From Athripsodes cinereus (lineage: Eukaryota > Arthropoda > Insecta > Trichoptera > Leptoceridae), in contig OX388317.1 of NCBI GenBank assembly GCA_947579605.1, forward strand, positions 13,783,384 through 13,847,383: a stretch of DNA of 64,000 bases, in the 5' to 3' direction. The stretch's first letter is position 1. Each line of letters starts with the position of its first letter. The notes under the pieces were generated by a model. The model was not told where the DNA came from and made no database searches. It was given only the letters and a program-made list of their open reading frames with translations. Positions 45,266 to 56,057 of the stretch are shown piece after piece. Made by a program: the position numbers and the translations under genes.

Positions 45266-46473
45266 CCCTCTGCTGACGTGAGGTCTGTCAGACACCGCGA
45301 AATCTTTTTTTTGTAATAACGTTGCCATTTTGAGTCCTATCTTTCCGTTTAGCTCAGTAGCTTCCTAATTTCTGTTCCTTTAATCATCAGTATAGTTACG
45401 ACGGCCGTCGTGAGTACATGTGTGAATATATAGCTGATGGGTGTCTGTCATACCTAACGTCAGTATAAATGATGGGTCTATTAGACCTAACGTCAGTCAT
45501 ATATTAATATTTTCATAGTGTCTCACATACACCAGCTCAGTAAATTCATAGAGTCTACCTAACATCACTTCAATAATTTTTTTTTTCAATAAATGGAGAG
45601 CAGATTTCATTTGAGGCCTTGCTAGGGAACTTGTTCTTCCTATTATGACACAGCGGGTGTTTAACGAAAAATTGACAAGAGAATTGCGCAATCATGTCTT
45701 AGGACGAGATTTGCCAACTGCCCCTGAACAAAACGAATCTGGGACATCGTGTGAAAGAATATTGTGCAGAATTTTTACGAGTGAATTGAAAAGAAAGATT
45801 AAAGAGTGCAATTTAATTGAAAGGAAGACATTGAAGAAAGATCCACCACACACCCGGATACCTCAGGAGTCTTTAACTCCTACTTATCCGCACATTCAAA
45901 CCAAAATTGTCCTCACGGGCGGGCCATTAGGGAGGCCTGAAGGGCCGGCCGGCCAAAACCGCCGTCGTGGGAATCTTTTATATTACTTCTCTCTTCAATG
46001 TCCCTTCTGGGCGGTAATAATGTTGAAAGGAAGACAAAATTTACTCGTTATGCATGCAAAAAACATGTCTGCCTACAATGTTCGGCATAAATTTACCAGG
46101 ACTGAGAGGACGCACTTTGAAGCCGATTTTTAGAAAAACCGCTCTAACGATTTTAACAACAGTTAACTGAAAACAAATTTCTACTTATTTTTTTTATTTC
46201 ATGTGTTTTTTTTTATTTTATTAATTTTTATAAATTGTTCTTAAAAAATGGTGATTTTTTATTAGCATTAATAAATGTCTTGTAATTTCTTATATCTGTT
46301 TTTTTAAACCATATTTTTTCAAATGGTGTCAGCATACATGTCAAATACTCACAAAAAACTAAAAAAATAATCAAAACTTTTTAAATAATGGAAATAATGG
46401 AACTTAAAATGAGTGTCTGTCAGACCACTCCTCAGCAGAATAGTAACTAAAAAGCCACCTCAGTTACAGAGGG
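45266..46473 (+). mobile_element. piggyBac-like element, 1208 bp, TTAA on both sides
   Basis: TTAA lies directly outside both ends (45262-45265 and 46474-46477), the obligatory piggyBac target. The ends are inverted copies: CCCTCTGCTGACGTGAGG on the left, and CCCTCTGTAACTGAGG as complement of the right. Slightly inward, GGTCTGTCAGACAC occurs as an inverted pair (about 45280 and 46415), as in piggyBac internal repeats. GTC(T/A)..AGACCTAACGTCAGT repeats add to the left subterminal region. Only the 3' end of a transposase gene remains, so this is a deletion derivative. Confidence 0.92.
45591..46107 (+). pseudogene. piggyBac-like transposase, C-terminal remnant
   Basis: From 45591 the frame reads KWRADFI, a TGA, then GLARELVLPIMTQRVFNEK, the R-x-x-FI-x-x-LA-x-ELV-x-P segment found after the catalytic core of piggyBac transposases. 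The open part runs 45645-46133. Near the end, a +1 frame (about 46010-46107) gives NNVERKTKFTRYACKKHVCL-QCS, the cysteine/histidine-rich zinc-binding tail that binds the element ends. CPF just upstream likely supplies the first cysteine. The DDD catalytic domain is deleted, and one stop and one frameshift interrupt the rest. The GC-rich insert at 45915-45965 (GGCCGGCCGGCC) is atypical for the element. Confidence 0.85.
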
Positions 46474-46663
46474 TTAAAGCTTATTGTGATATTTTTAGCG
46501 TCAATTCAAAAGTACGTTTGTAATATGGATTTCCAATCGTTATGAAGATTTTCGAACTAGGTATTTAAAGAGTAGAGTCTTAAGTGAATTATTAAAATAT
46601 AGAGAATAAGTAGTTGTATAAGCATAATTAGATATACAAAAAATTGTCATGTGAAAATAAGTG

Positions 46664-46918
46664 TGATCCCGTGGAGCACCCGGTAAAAAATTGGTCTCCC
46701 ACTCTTCTGCGTAAGTTTTCGAGTGTCCTGTAAAAGGCAGGTGTTCGAAAAAATTAAGACATTTTACGTCTTAAATTCAGCGATGAGGTTTGCCACCCAT
46801 CCTGAATGTCTTGATTTTATATTGGCACGAAGAGGACAGTTTGCATGTTTCTTACATGCAGCTGATCTGCTGGCTACCCCACTTGTGGGATATGCCGTGA
46901 TGGTATAGTAGTAGTAGT
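46664..46918 (+). mobile_element. (TAG)n-tailed short retroposon, copy E, near full length
   Basis: It starts at about GATCCCGTGGAGCACCCGGT and ends GGGATATGCCGTGATGGTAT followed by AGTAGTAGTAGT. The body contains CTCCCACTCTTCTGCGTAAG, TCGAGTGTCCTGTAAAAGGC, GCGATGAGGTTTGCCACCC and GGCTACCCCACTTGTGGG. About 250 bp long and without a usable frame; the GTGTTCGAAAA stretch is only a poor B box. I use it as the family reference. The overlapping frames on both strands are not genes. Confidence 0.85.
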
Positions 46919-48477
46919 ATGAATATTTCTTTGTGTAACGCATTTGATAAGTAGTTGGTGTCTAACCGTGGTATACGTAGCAATCCACTTTGTAAAGTCG
47001 GATTATCCCGAACACGCCCGAAGTCACTTTCATCCCCCGTCTGCGCCAATCACGTTCTGGGGCGCTTTTTAATACCAGATTACAAACTCTTCACTGTCCT
47101 CTCTGATCTCACCAACAGAATCCTATTTATCGCATACGCCTACGCCTATCATATCGTAATGTTACATTGAGTTGTATATAATTACACAGAAAATATCTTA
47201 CTAAAAAACATGTATTTTTATAACAGTACATAGCTGTGAGATTTTTTCGTGCAAGTTTTCCAACTATTTTTTAGTTAATACTCTAACTACATCAACGTTT
47301 CATGTAGATTATTTAAAAAAAAAAAACTCTTTTTTTTAATACTAATTTTATGTAAGTTATGACAATGTTGGTAAAGTTTGAAAGAGCTCCATAATATTGT
47401 ATACAGATATATCCCCTAAAAATAATGAGATAGTATTAATGACAAGTTGTCATTATTTTTATTATAAATAGTAATGCATACTTCAATACATCTGCATTTG
47501 TAGTGTTGCTGTTAATTCAATAGTTTTGCATGATCTCACTGCGGTTGATGTACATGAAATTATTCTACAGAACGTCATTCAAGAAATCCAGAACTATTTT
47601 GATGTGAAAAACCGCCTGTGGCATGACAGAAAAATGAACGCCAAAAACCTATGAGTAAACAAAGAACAGTACTTGTTTAAAGGTCACAAAAGCAGTAAAA
47701 AATGAGTAAAAAATAATGATTTACTCATTTCAATATCAAAATCAACAAGATGTTTTTTTCCATTTTTGGATGAAATAATAATAAAAGATGAATTTTACAT
47801 GATTCATTAAAACTTTTATTGAAGTTAGTTTACATTTTGAGGACATATATATTATACAAATATAATTATACCTATTATGTTGCGTAGCTAGATGACATTT
47901 CTCAACGAAGAGATTGGAGAGGAAACAATGAAACTCTGTGGCATTGATATGTTAGTGGTTAAAAGTAGTTAGATGTATGTACACCTATATCAGAGCAGTA
48001 TAGGGATTGAAACAAATTTTAAGTGAATTAGTAGAACACTTTATTGGGATAGTTTGCAAAGATAGCCGGTTTTGGAGAAAGTTTACAAAATACATAAAAG
48101 GTATTAACACAACACACACACAAATTTATATAAATACATGTACATGAGATTATCTTCCACTTCATTTGAAATCCTAAGCGACTTAAAATTGTTACGTATT
48201 TTTTTACATTGTAATTTTTTTTTCTTTACTAATAACCATAAATTATTTTAAAGCATTTTAATACCTACTTCTACATATATAGAAAAAATGGGGCATCTGC
48301 CCGGAAACTTATAACTGCTTCCAGTATTCCATTCATGAGTTATTCCTTCTTTCGGAAAACTAATGCGATTAAATATTTATTACGACTCTAGCCATATATA
48401 CACAAGATTAAAAACTGGTTATACTAAAATAAAGTAATATTGTTATATAAGTATCAAATTGAATATAAAAAGCATGC
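46919..48477. other. No certain gene; GC-richer block at 46975-47160
   Basis: The block 46975-47160 is open on both strands (plus 46955-47170; minus 46852-47049) but overlaps the retroposon end and has no recognised motif. The minus strand carries GATTGGCGCAGA, also found near 9.1 kb, so an unidentified repeat is likely. The rest is AT-rich. Confidence 0.4.
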
Positions 48478-48520
48478 GACTGGTTTGCTGGCTAATTGTG
48501 GGATATGCTGTGATAGAACT
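48478..48520 (+). mobile_element. (TAG)n-tailed short retroposon, fragment J
   Basis: TTTGCTGGCTAATTGTGGGA followed by TATGCTGTGATAG matches the last 40 bases of the family. Confidence 0.5.
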
Positions 48521-48944
48521 TATATTAAAATAAATAATTACAAGAAAGATAAATAGTTTATGCATAATAATAACTGTTAGGAGAAAACTTGAGATGCATA
48601 AAGTATGTATGTATAATAATATCATAGAATATATTAATAATACCTACTACAAGAAAACCCAGAGGCAAAGAAGCTTTTACAACACGCATAACCTCAGTTG
48701 AATGTATTACTCCTGTATACATTAAATCTGCTTCCCCTTGGAATAATAAAATAACATTTTTCTTCCCTCAATACTGACGAACACGGCTAGAGTATTATAA
48801 TTTGGTTTTCAGAATAGAATCGCGGTAAAATCGGTCGATTTGTGACGTTATTATTGAAGAAAAAATGTTGTGACAAATCGTAATTTGCATTTTCGAAAAC
48901 AAAAGTTTTATTTATTCATTACATAATAAAAAAATAATGTAACA

Positions 48945-49005
48945 AATAAACATAAACCTGATGATGCGAACTCGGAGTCCGCGAAACCGGTCGTGCGTTA
49001 GTCAT
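48945..49005 (+). ncRNA. Hammerhead-ribozyme-like motif
   Basis: CTGATGA (48958-48964) is followed by a stem-loop (GCGAAC-TCGGA-GTCCGC, one mismatch), then GAAA (48983-48986) and CCGGTC. This is the order of the hammerhead core: CUGANGA, stem II, GAAA, a very short stem III and a GUC cleavage site. An extra T between CTGATGA and the stem departs from the consensus, and stem I (ATAAAC against GTGCGTTAG) pairs poorly. Short-stem-III hammerheads are known from Penelope-like elements and small retrozymes; this may be a decayed copy. Confidence 0.4.
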
Positions 49006-49020
49006 ACTCAATAGTAACAC

Positions 49021-50975
49021 AAAACAAAATAATAAATATTTATTTTATTTTATTTGTTAATAGTAATTCAAGTTTAAATATTTTATTTACAAATGTCTAG
49101 AAATTGTTACATAGTTAATGCCTCTAAAATAAGTGAAAATATTAAAAAGTATTAGATATTAAAAAAATACATTGATTAAAAGATAATAAAAGATTGTTAG
49201 ATGAATAGTTTTGGATTTTGGTCAAATTTTTGTAAGTAGTTGTATATAATAACGGGGGAATAAGCTGCTTAAAAACAACAAGTATAATATTTTTTAAAGT
49301 AAAACATTTATGAAAATACGGAAACAAAAAGGTTTTGTGTTTTTTTTTTTACTTGAAATACATCAGCTATATGTGTGCTTTAGTTTTAGTTTGCGTTTGT
49401 TCATATCTAATGGATACGTCAGGGAAACATCAACAGATTGAAATAAACGAGCTTAGTGCGATAATGGACGAAAGGAAATAAGAAAAACTTGTAAGGATGT
49501 CTACATCTGTCTACATACTTTAACATGCAACATGGAAAAATGATTAACAATCATTAGACCAATAACAAAATTAATATCAATTAATCATTTTTGACTGATG
49601 TCTTTTAAAGAAGAAGCTCTTTTTTGGGCTTAGTATAAAATTATTGATATTGTTCTTAAATATTTATAGTAAGTTGCTTGTTCGTTTTAGGTGTAAAAGT
49701 TTTTAATGTTTGAATGGATAAAAGAAAATAGCTTTACGCGAGACAATTCTATTACAAGTCTGTATAAAATCACGTGGTTTACTTGAATAATAAATGAATT
49801 AGTAAATATATAATCTCACTCAAACAATCGTGATTCTTGGAAGGATCACTTCCATTACTAGATGCTTTTACGAAACGTGAAACTATTTAAATGATAGATA
49901 CTTAACAAGTCGTGAATTTTATTCGTATTCGTAACAGAACATCGGTTCGAGATTACTCCTGAAATTCAAAATTACCTATGAAGAAATCAGCAAAATATTC
50001 TATATTTCTTCAAAATTGGTGCAATTTCTTCATCGGATGATCTGTTAGTCTAGTCTGCTGCGAGAAACTGCTATATCTTCTTCAGATAGTTTCTTAATTC
50101 AACAAAATACCTTCGATTATGAGAGTAGGTACTTAGTTTATATCCGAGACTTTTGTTTCTAAATGCTCGTCAAATGTCCGTCTGCCTTCGATATAATCAT
50201 CATAATGGAACTCCATACACAGCATTCGTTGTGGGTATATAGTACGGCACTAAACAAAGCTTTATACAAAATTGACAAAAATAATGGACCAAATGCCAGT
50301 ACGGTGACCATTTTATTTCAATCAGTCATAATTTGTTTGTATCTCTTGTAAGAAAAGTAAATATTCATCATATAAAAACTTTCTTCACAATTCACAGTTG
50401 TTAAAATCAGTTTTCACTCTATAGAGAAATTTGTGTTAGGGTTTTAAAGAATGTTATAATATAAAGTAATTTAGGTAGATTGTTTTCGATTTTTCATCAG
50501 ATTATCTTTATGAAAAGTTAATTATTTCGTAAAATAATTGTGGTTATCTCATTTTAAATAATATGTACTAGGGTACATATAATACATTTTATACTGTATG
50601 TACATTTATTTAAATCTGGAAGATTCCTTCAACATTTCTATAAAAGCCTCTTTGTGGTAAATTCTTTATTTAGGTCACCTCATTTATGTTTATAAAAGTG
50701 TGGGATGGACTTAAAATCACAAGCTTCAGGTAAAATACTAGCAATAATGTGTAGCTTCGTTCATTTTAATGAATATTTCAAAGCATTGTTAGGGTGCTTT
50801 TAAAAATACCAAGCAGCATCCCATTTATTTGAACGCCGAATATAAATGTTAACGATGAAGGTTTCACTTCTCTTTGAAATGAAACTTTTCTTGATATATT
50901 TTACTCATTTTTAATATTGTGTATGACGAATATTATACATATATTCTCTAATAAACGGTATATAGAATATAAATA
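49021..50975. other. AT-rich, nothing recognised
   Basis: All frames are short. The 62-codon plus frame at 50163-50351 has no motif. Confidence 0.45.
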
Positions 50976-50979
50976 GTTC

Positions 50980-51215
50980 CATGGAGCATCCAGTAAAGAA
51001 TTGGGCTCCCATTCTTTTTCGTAGGTTTTCGAATGTCCTGTTAAAGGCAGATTTTCGAAAAAATAAAGTAAATTTACATCTTAAACTCAGCGATGAGGTT
51101 TGCCACTCATCCTAAATGTCTTAATTTTTTGTTGGCATGGAGAGGACAGCTTGCATGTTTATTACGTGCAGCTGGTTACCCAACCTATGGGATAAGCCGT
51201 GATGGTTTAAAGGAA
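50980..51215 (+). mobile_element. (TAG)n-tailed short retroposon, copy F
   Basis: It aligns with copy E over almost the full length (TCCATGGAGCATCCAGTAAA ... GCGATGAGGTTTGCCACTC ... GGGATAAGCCGTGATGGTTT). The (TAG)n tail is lost. Confidence 0.8.
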
Positions 51216-51244
51216 TAAAATCTTCTTCTTCCTCGTGTGATAGA

Positions 51245-51334
51245 TCATCGATCTGTTGTTTCGGAAGTGATTCCCTCTTGTGACCCTGAGGACCAGCTAT
51301 CTTTCCATCTCTTTGGTGGTCTTCCTCGCAAACG
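51245..51334 (-). pseudogene. LINE (RTE-like) extreme C-terminus
   Basis: The minus strand reads RLRGRPPKRWKDSWSSGS and continues to a stop. The GRP-x-x-RW-x-D motif is the usual ending of RTE-type and related LINE proteins. It lies directly next to retroposon copy F. Confidence 0.5.
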
Positions 51335-54300
51335 AGGAATAAAATGATTTTTTATATTCATATAAACGATACTTTCCAAACTATTTTCTTAATGAATGTA
51401 TTTAGAAGATGACAGCGTTGGTTTGTTTAACAAATGTGCCTCTTTGATAATTCTGCTATTCTTATCAAGGGCAACCATTCGTTTGCGAGTGATTTAGGAG
51501 AAAACATAATAGGTATCTACCACAAGTATCATGAGAAAACGAGTAGGTACAAAGATATTTTATAGGTATTCGATTTCATTCTCGTTAATCTTACTGAGTG
51601 TTATCGAGAAACCAATAATAATTGGAAAATTATAGAAAAACCGGACGTCTGTTTTTGTCACTTCATTTAATACCCCAGAGAGGGGAGAGCGATTATTGGA
51701 ATTTACTAGGCAGATGTATGTCTCACAGTGCGTAGTGAGTGCCGTATTCAATGGGAACATATTTCTACGACACTCTTGTAAGAAATAAGCAATTATTAGC
51801 GTGAAGGTTGGTAGATAACGAAAATGTTCCCCTATGTTTTTACAAACACTACTTTTCTGAAGATAGTCAAGTCTATTGTATTTTAGTATATTAGAATATT
51901 TCTCAACGATATATAATATTGATATTGTGAGTAATATTACTTGCAATATCTTCTTGATAAGCTAAATAGAGCGATACTGAAATGATTTTGAAAGAAACAT
52001 TTTCAGTGACCAAACAATGTCGATGATTGTTATTCGTTATAAACAGTGGGTGTATGTATGTGCGAGGGTCTATATTTTCACTCTTATGGTCCTGACACTG
52101 ACATGTTACGGTTGGTGTATTCCTAATATTTATGGCGTATAAATACTGGACCCAGTCACAAAAACCGATAATGATATTACATCTACATCACAAATAATAA
52201 TAGTGCCTGTTGTAAATCGATATAAAGTGTAAGTGAGCAACGAAAATCTATAACAGCATTGCCCACCATACACTATAATTTTCAGTTAACACAACCAACA
52301 AGACAAAAACACTTCTTGTGTTATTTGACAAAAGCATATGGTGCCTTTATTTTTGGATAAATAAGTGAAAAAATAGCATAATATTTTTTCATCGGCATAA
52401 TCTCATACAATATTCCTCATAATATTAAGAGAATATAAGAAGTTTTCAGTTTTATATAATACAAACGCCTATTAGATACATTCCAACACTCGTAATAGAT
52501 ATCAGAAAACTTTTCTAGTTTACCGTAATGTACATAATTCAATTTTATTACAAACTTTATACCACATAATATGAAAAAGATATCGTCTATTCTTTTATTA
52601 TAATAAAGGCACCTATAATGCGCTGCATTAAAAACAAAGGAAATCCCAAGTACGGGAATTGTATAGAATATTTCTTTCTGCACCAAATGATAGTGTTTTT
52701 TGTTTTACTGTTTTAAAGTTGTAAATGAAATCTGCAATCGTAAAACATTTCCATTTTTTTGTTGTTGATAAAATTAATAAAAACTGGAGTGATGTAAGTA
52801 TGAAATTTTTTTTTTTACAAATCTTACAAGTAATCTTTTTCGCGTTTCTTGTATTAAAATAATTACATATTGGTCATAAATATTACGAAGTGCCTTTAAG
52901 ACAATAGATCTACAGAAGAACATTACCTACTTATAAATGAAAGGTCTAATAGTAATGATAGTAGTGTCTGTGTTTGTGTATTTATCTATTTTTTTTAAAT
53001 GACATCATATTCTACTGGGACCATAACAGCCTTCGGCCAATGTGATCCCAGAGAAAATGAACAATTGAACATATTTTGATAGATATGGCTCAATCGCGAG
53101 ATATGTTTCACTCGCAGAAAAGAGTATTTCGCCTACAAAACAGCTAAGGCTGGTTTAAGCGCTTTTTACCATGGCGACGTTGACAGTTCCACTTTTCTCA
53201 AGTTAATCCTTCTCATATATATAATGTGTCCGTCGGCATAAATGAATTTGCAAACTTGATATGAATAAAAATGAACGTTAAACAAGTTGGCTTATTTCAT
53301 TTCACTGAATGCGCTATACCAATTCAGAAACAGAGATACACGAATAGACATTTCCGTCAAACAGTAGGTATGTTTTGATGTTCATATTATTCTGAATCCA
53401 ATCAACACAGAGGATTATTGGAAATAAAATGAAATTATGATGGTTGATATGAATGCATCAATGGATACATTGTTTGTAACATAAACATAAAATACGAAAT
53501 GCTTAAAACTAAATACAGATTACAGTAGTTGCTGTGAGGAAATAATATGATGATCGGCTGTCAAAACATTTTGATTGTTCAAAATTTCAACGAAACGATT
53601 TTCAAACAAATCAGTAACACAAACAAAATTAGTGATCCGTTTCCTTAAAACAGTTTTAATTTAAATGTATTAGTACTTATAATTTCAAACAGTTTGCTGA
53701 CTAAAAATGACTATTCGTACTATTTTTGAACCAATTTATTTACAATCCGGTTATTTTGTTTGTGATTGAGTACAGTAGTTGTTCCTAAATTCATGTAATA
53801 TTTTCAAGAACAATTAATTCGTGGCACTTATTGTGCTGACGGGGGTAACATATTAATTAATATAGAATATATTATATTATAAAATCAAGATCTCTAGGAC
53901 ATTAAGTACACGTGAATGTACTTAATGTCGTATTAAAATCAGGAAATGGCTTTTGTGTATTTACACACCCGCAGGATATTTGATATCGAACCTTTTCATG
54001 TTTTTTGTTTAGTCACTTCTTTCATCCGATTCCTTGTTTCTAGTAGATATCTACGTAAAACGAGAAAAAGTCGGCAATTTTGGACATCAGCATCATTTCC
54101 AAACCATTTATTTTGCTGACATCAATAGTAAGACTAGGTTTTTATTTTAAATAAGGATAAAATAGGTATAACATTTCTTTCTGGTCAATCACTTTTTTAT
54201 CTTCATGGTCAACAATAAAAAGTGAACATACAGTTTCAATATTACTCAATAATATCTACAAAACTAAAGAATAATTTTATTTTATGGAGCAAAAATAATT

Positions 54301-54351
54301 AAAAGATAAAATAGTGTATTGAGATAAATTGTTGTTTAGTATTAAATTTAC
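51335..54351. other. AT-rich, no certain gene
   Basis: A 128-codon minus frame (51560-51946) has a GC-richer middle and a fair acceptor (TGCTTATTTCTTACAAG) but no recognised domain. At 52138-52145 TATAAATA precedes a stretch ending in a GTAAGTGAG donor (52229), a possible promoter with first exon. A 53.1-kb patch (GCTAAGGCTGGTTTAAGCGC) belongs to the MITE family seen at 57.8 kb. A hairpin with 13-bp arms lies at 53898-53929. Confidence 0.4.
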
Positions 54352-54490
54352 AAAATGTTGGAAAAGATCGCGCCTTTTCGATAAACTCGCCCTCTGTATA
54401 TATATTGATTTATGGAATATGAATAAAAATCTTTTATGCAATTGTTTGTAATCAATGTAGGTACAGAAGAGAATGAATAAATAAAAAATG
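54352..54490 (+). mobile_element. Retroposon 3' tail, AATAAATA family (copy 4)
   Basis: GTTGGAAAAGATCGCGCC, GATAAACTCGCCCTCTGTAT and TTGTTTGTAATCAATG lead to GAATGAATAAATAAA, as in the other three copies. Confidence 0.75.
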
Positions 54491-54532
54491 AAAAATTATA
54501 AGATTTTTTAATGAAATAATAATACCATACTG

Positions 54533-54795
54533 TGATATACCACTACGGCATATCTCAAAAGTGCGGTAGCCAGCGAAATAACTGAGAAAAGTACGATAAA
54601 AGATGCAAATTGTCTTCTGTGCGTGCCAATAAAAAAAACAAAACGCTTAAGACAGGTGGGATGTTTCGTTGCTGAGCAGAGATGTAAACTGACTTATTGT
54701 TATGTTTTACGAACACCTGCCATTTGCACTCGAAAATTTGCAGAAAAGAGTGAGAGACCTATAATTTACCGGAGACTCCACGGAATGTACTGGAA
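54533..54795 (-). mobile_element. (TAG)n-tailed short retroposon, copy G
   Basis: The plus strand is the complement of the family: ATACCACTACGGCATATCTC, GCGGTAGCCAGCG, then AGACAGGTGGGATG, ACACCTGCCATTTGCACTCG and GAGACTCCACGG. Nearly full length but diverged. Confidence 0.8.
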
Positions 54796-55821
54796 GAATT
54801 AACAAAAATAGCTTCTCTATTATATTTACAGTACAAAATATACATGAATAAGTAGATAATTATTAGATTTTACTACAGTAGTGTTCAGTTCATGGATACT
54901 TATTTTTGATTGAAAATAATTTATTCACTCGATAGCAGTAAAATACCCATAAAGTAATACAAAGAATAGATACTCGTATGTATTATCGTATATAGCATAT
55001 GGAATATTTACCGTTATGCTGTGAAAGGTCGATATGGATAAAATTTATAGGGACATAAGGAAACTGCGAGAGTATAGAAGTTTGGTACAAATTGGGGATC
55101 AGTGTTGTTTATCCGTTATATTGTGTTTGCGAGTTCTTTGTACCGAAATAGAATTATATCACCCAGCACGCTTATTTGTATAACATAGCATTATTATCAT
55201 ATCTCCCGCTCTCAGATTCTAAGTGTAGTCACCTATCTATCTACCTGCCTATGTTATAGGTATTATTGTTATTTGTGTGAATTAACAGAGAACATAATAA
55301 TATTATTAATATACCTACTTTAGATATATCATATATTATGTATATATGTACTTAACATAAACCGATGATGGATGTGAAATCGCGAATACAATACTCGCAC
55401 TTAAAAGGTGAAGATACTATAAACTTGATTTAAAATTAGCTGAGCAATATTTTTAGCACAATGTTTAATCGAATCTGCAATTTTCGTGTGAAGATATCTG
55501 AATGAGAAATGTTGCTGACTTTTCTTACTGACACTGAAAACCTATTGATGATAAATCATGCGTGGTGTGATATTTTTTTATAAAAGGAGATCGCATTCAT
55601 TTCAATTTAATAAATACAGTTCAGCTATATACATAATCACTTTCTCAGTTAAATAAACTGTATTAATTCCAATGTTCTACAAACATAATAAACTAGCATA
55701 ATTTCAATGTATAATTTAACTTATAGTAATTACTTAATAGACGTCCGAACCTTTTGCAATCACGTATACTAACAAATTAATAAAGGTACATAATGAAATG
55801 TATAAACATGTTAATAATATA
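54796..55821. other. AT-rich, nothing recognised
   Basis: No features were found. Confidence 0.45.
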
Positions 55822-56057
55822 ACATACATACATAGACAACTCACACAGATCGAGCTAGTCCCAAACTAAGATGAATCTTGTATTATGGGTACTAACGCGA
55901 CGATACACACATATACAATGCACTACACACATATACATGTAACACCCAGACCCGGGACAATTTGAAAAAGGTCATTCTTCACTTTGCCCTGGCCGGGAAT
56001 CGAACCCGGGACCTCGTGACCCAAAGGCAAGAGCGTTACCTCCACGCCACACCGGCC
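55822..56057 (-). mobile_element. tRNA-derived SINE
   Basis: On the minus strand the head (56057-55985) has an A box TGGCGTGGAGG, a B box GGTTCGATTCC within a perfect 5-bp T stem (CCGGG/CCCGG), and a 4-bp D stem (GCGT/ACGC). The acceptor stem is mostly lost, so it is not a working tRNA. A tRNA-unrelated body follows (AAGTGAAGAATGACC, GTCCCGGGTCTGGGTGTTAC, GACTAGCTCGATCTGTGTG) and ends in an ATGTATGTATG-type tail. The internal pol III promoter would start transcription at about 56057. Confidence 0.8.

Noticed and set aside
46723..46908. 61-codon plus-strand gene
   Set aside because: It lies entirely inside retroposon copy E, and the same frame is broken in the other copies.
51560..51946. Exon of the CUB gene within the 128-codon minus-strand frame
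   Set aside because: A fair acceptor exists (TGCTTATTTCTTACAAG), but no CUB or other domain is visible and the donor is weak.
55985..56057. Functional tRNA gene
   Set aside because: A and B boxes and the T stem are good, but the acceptor stem does not pair, the anticodon arm is distorted, and a SINE body follows.
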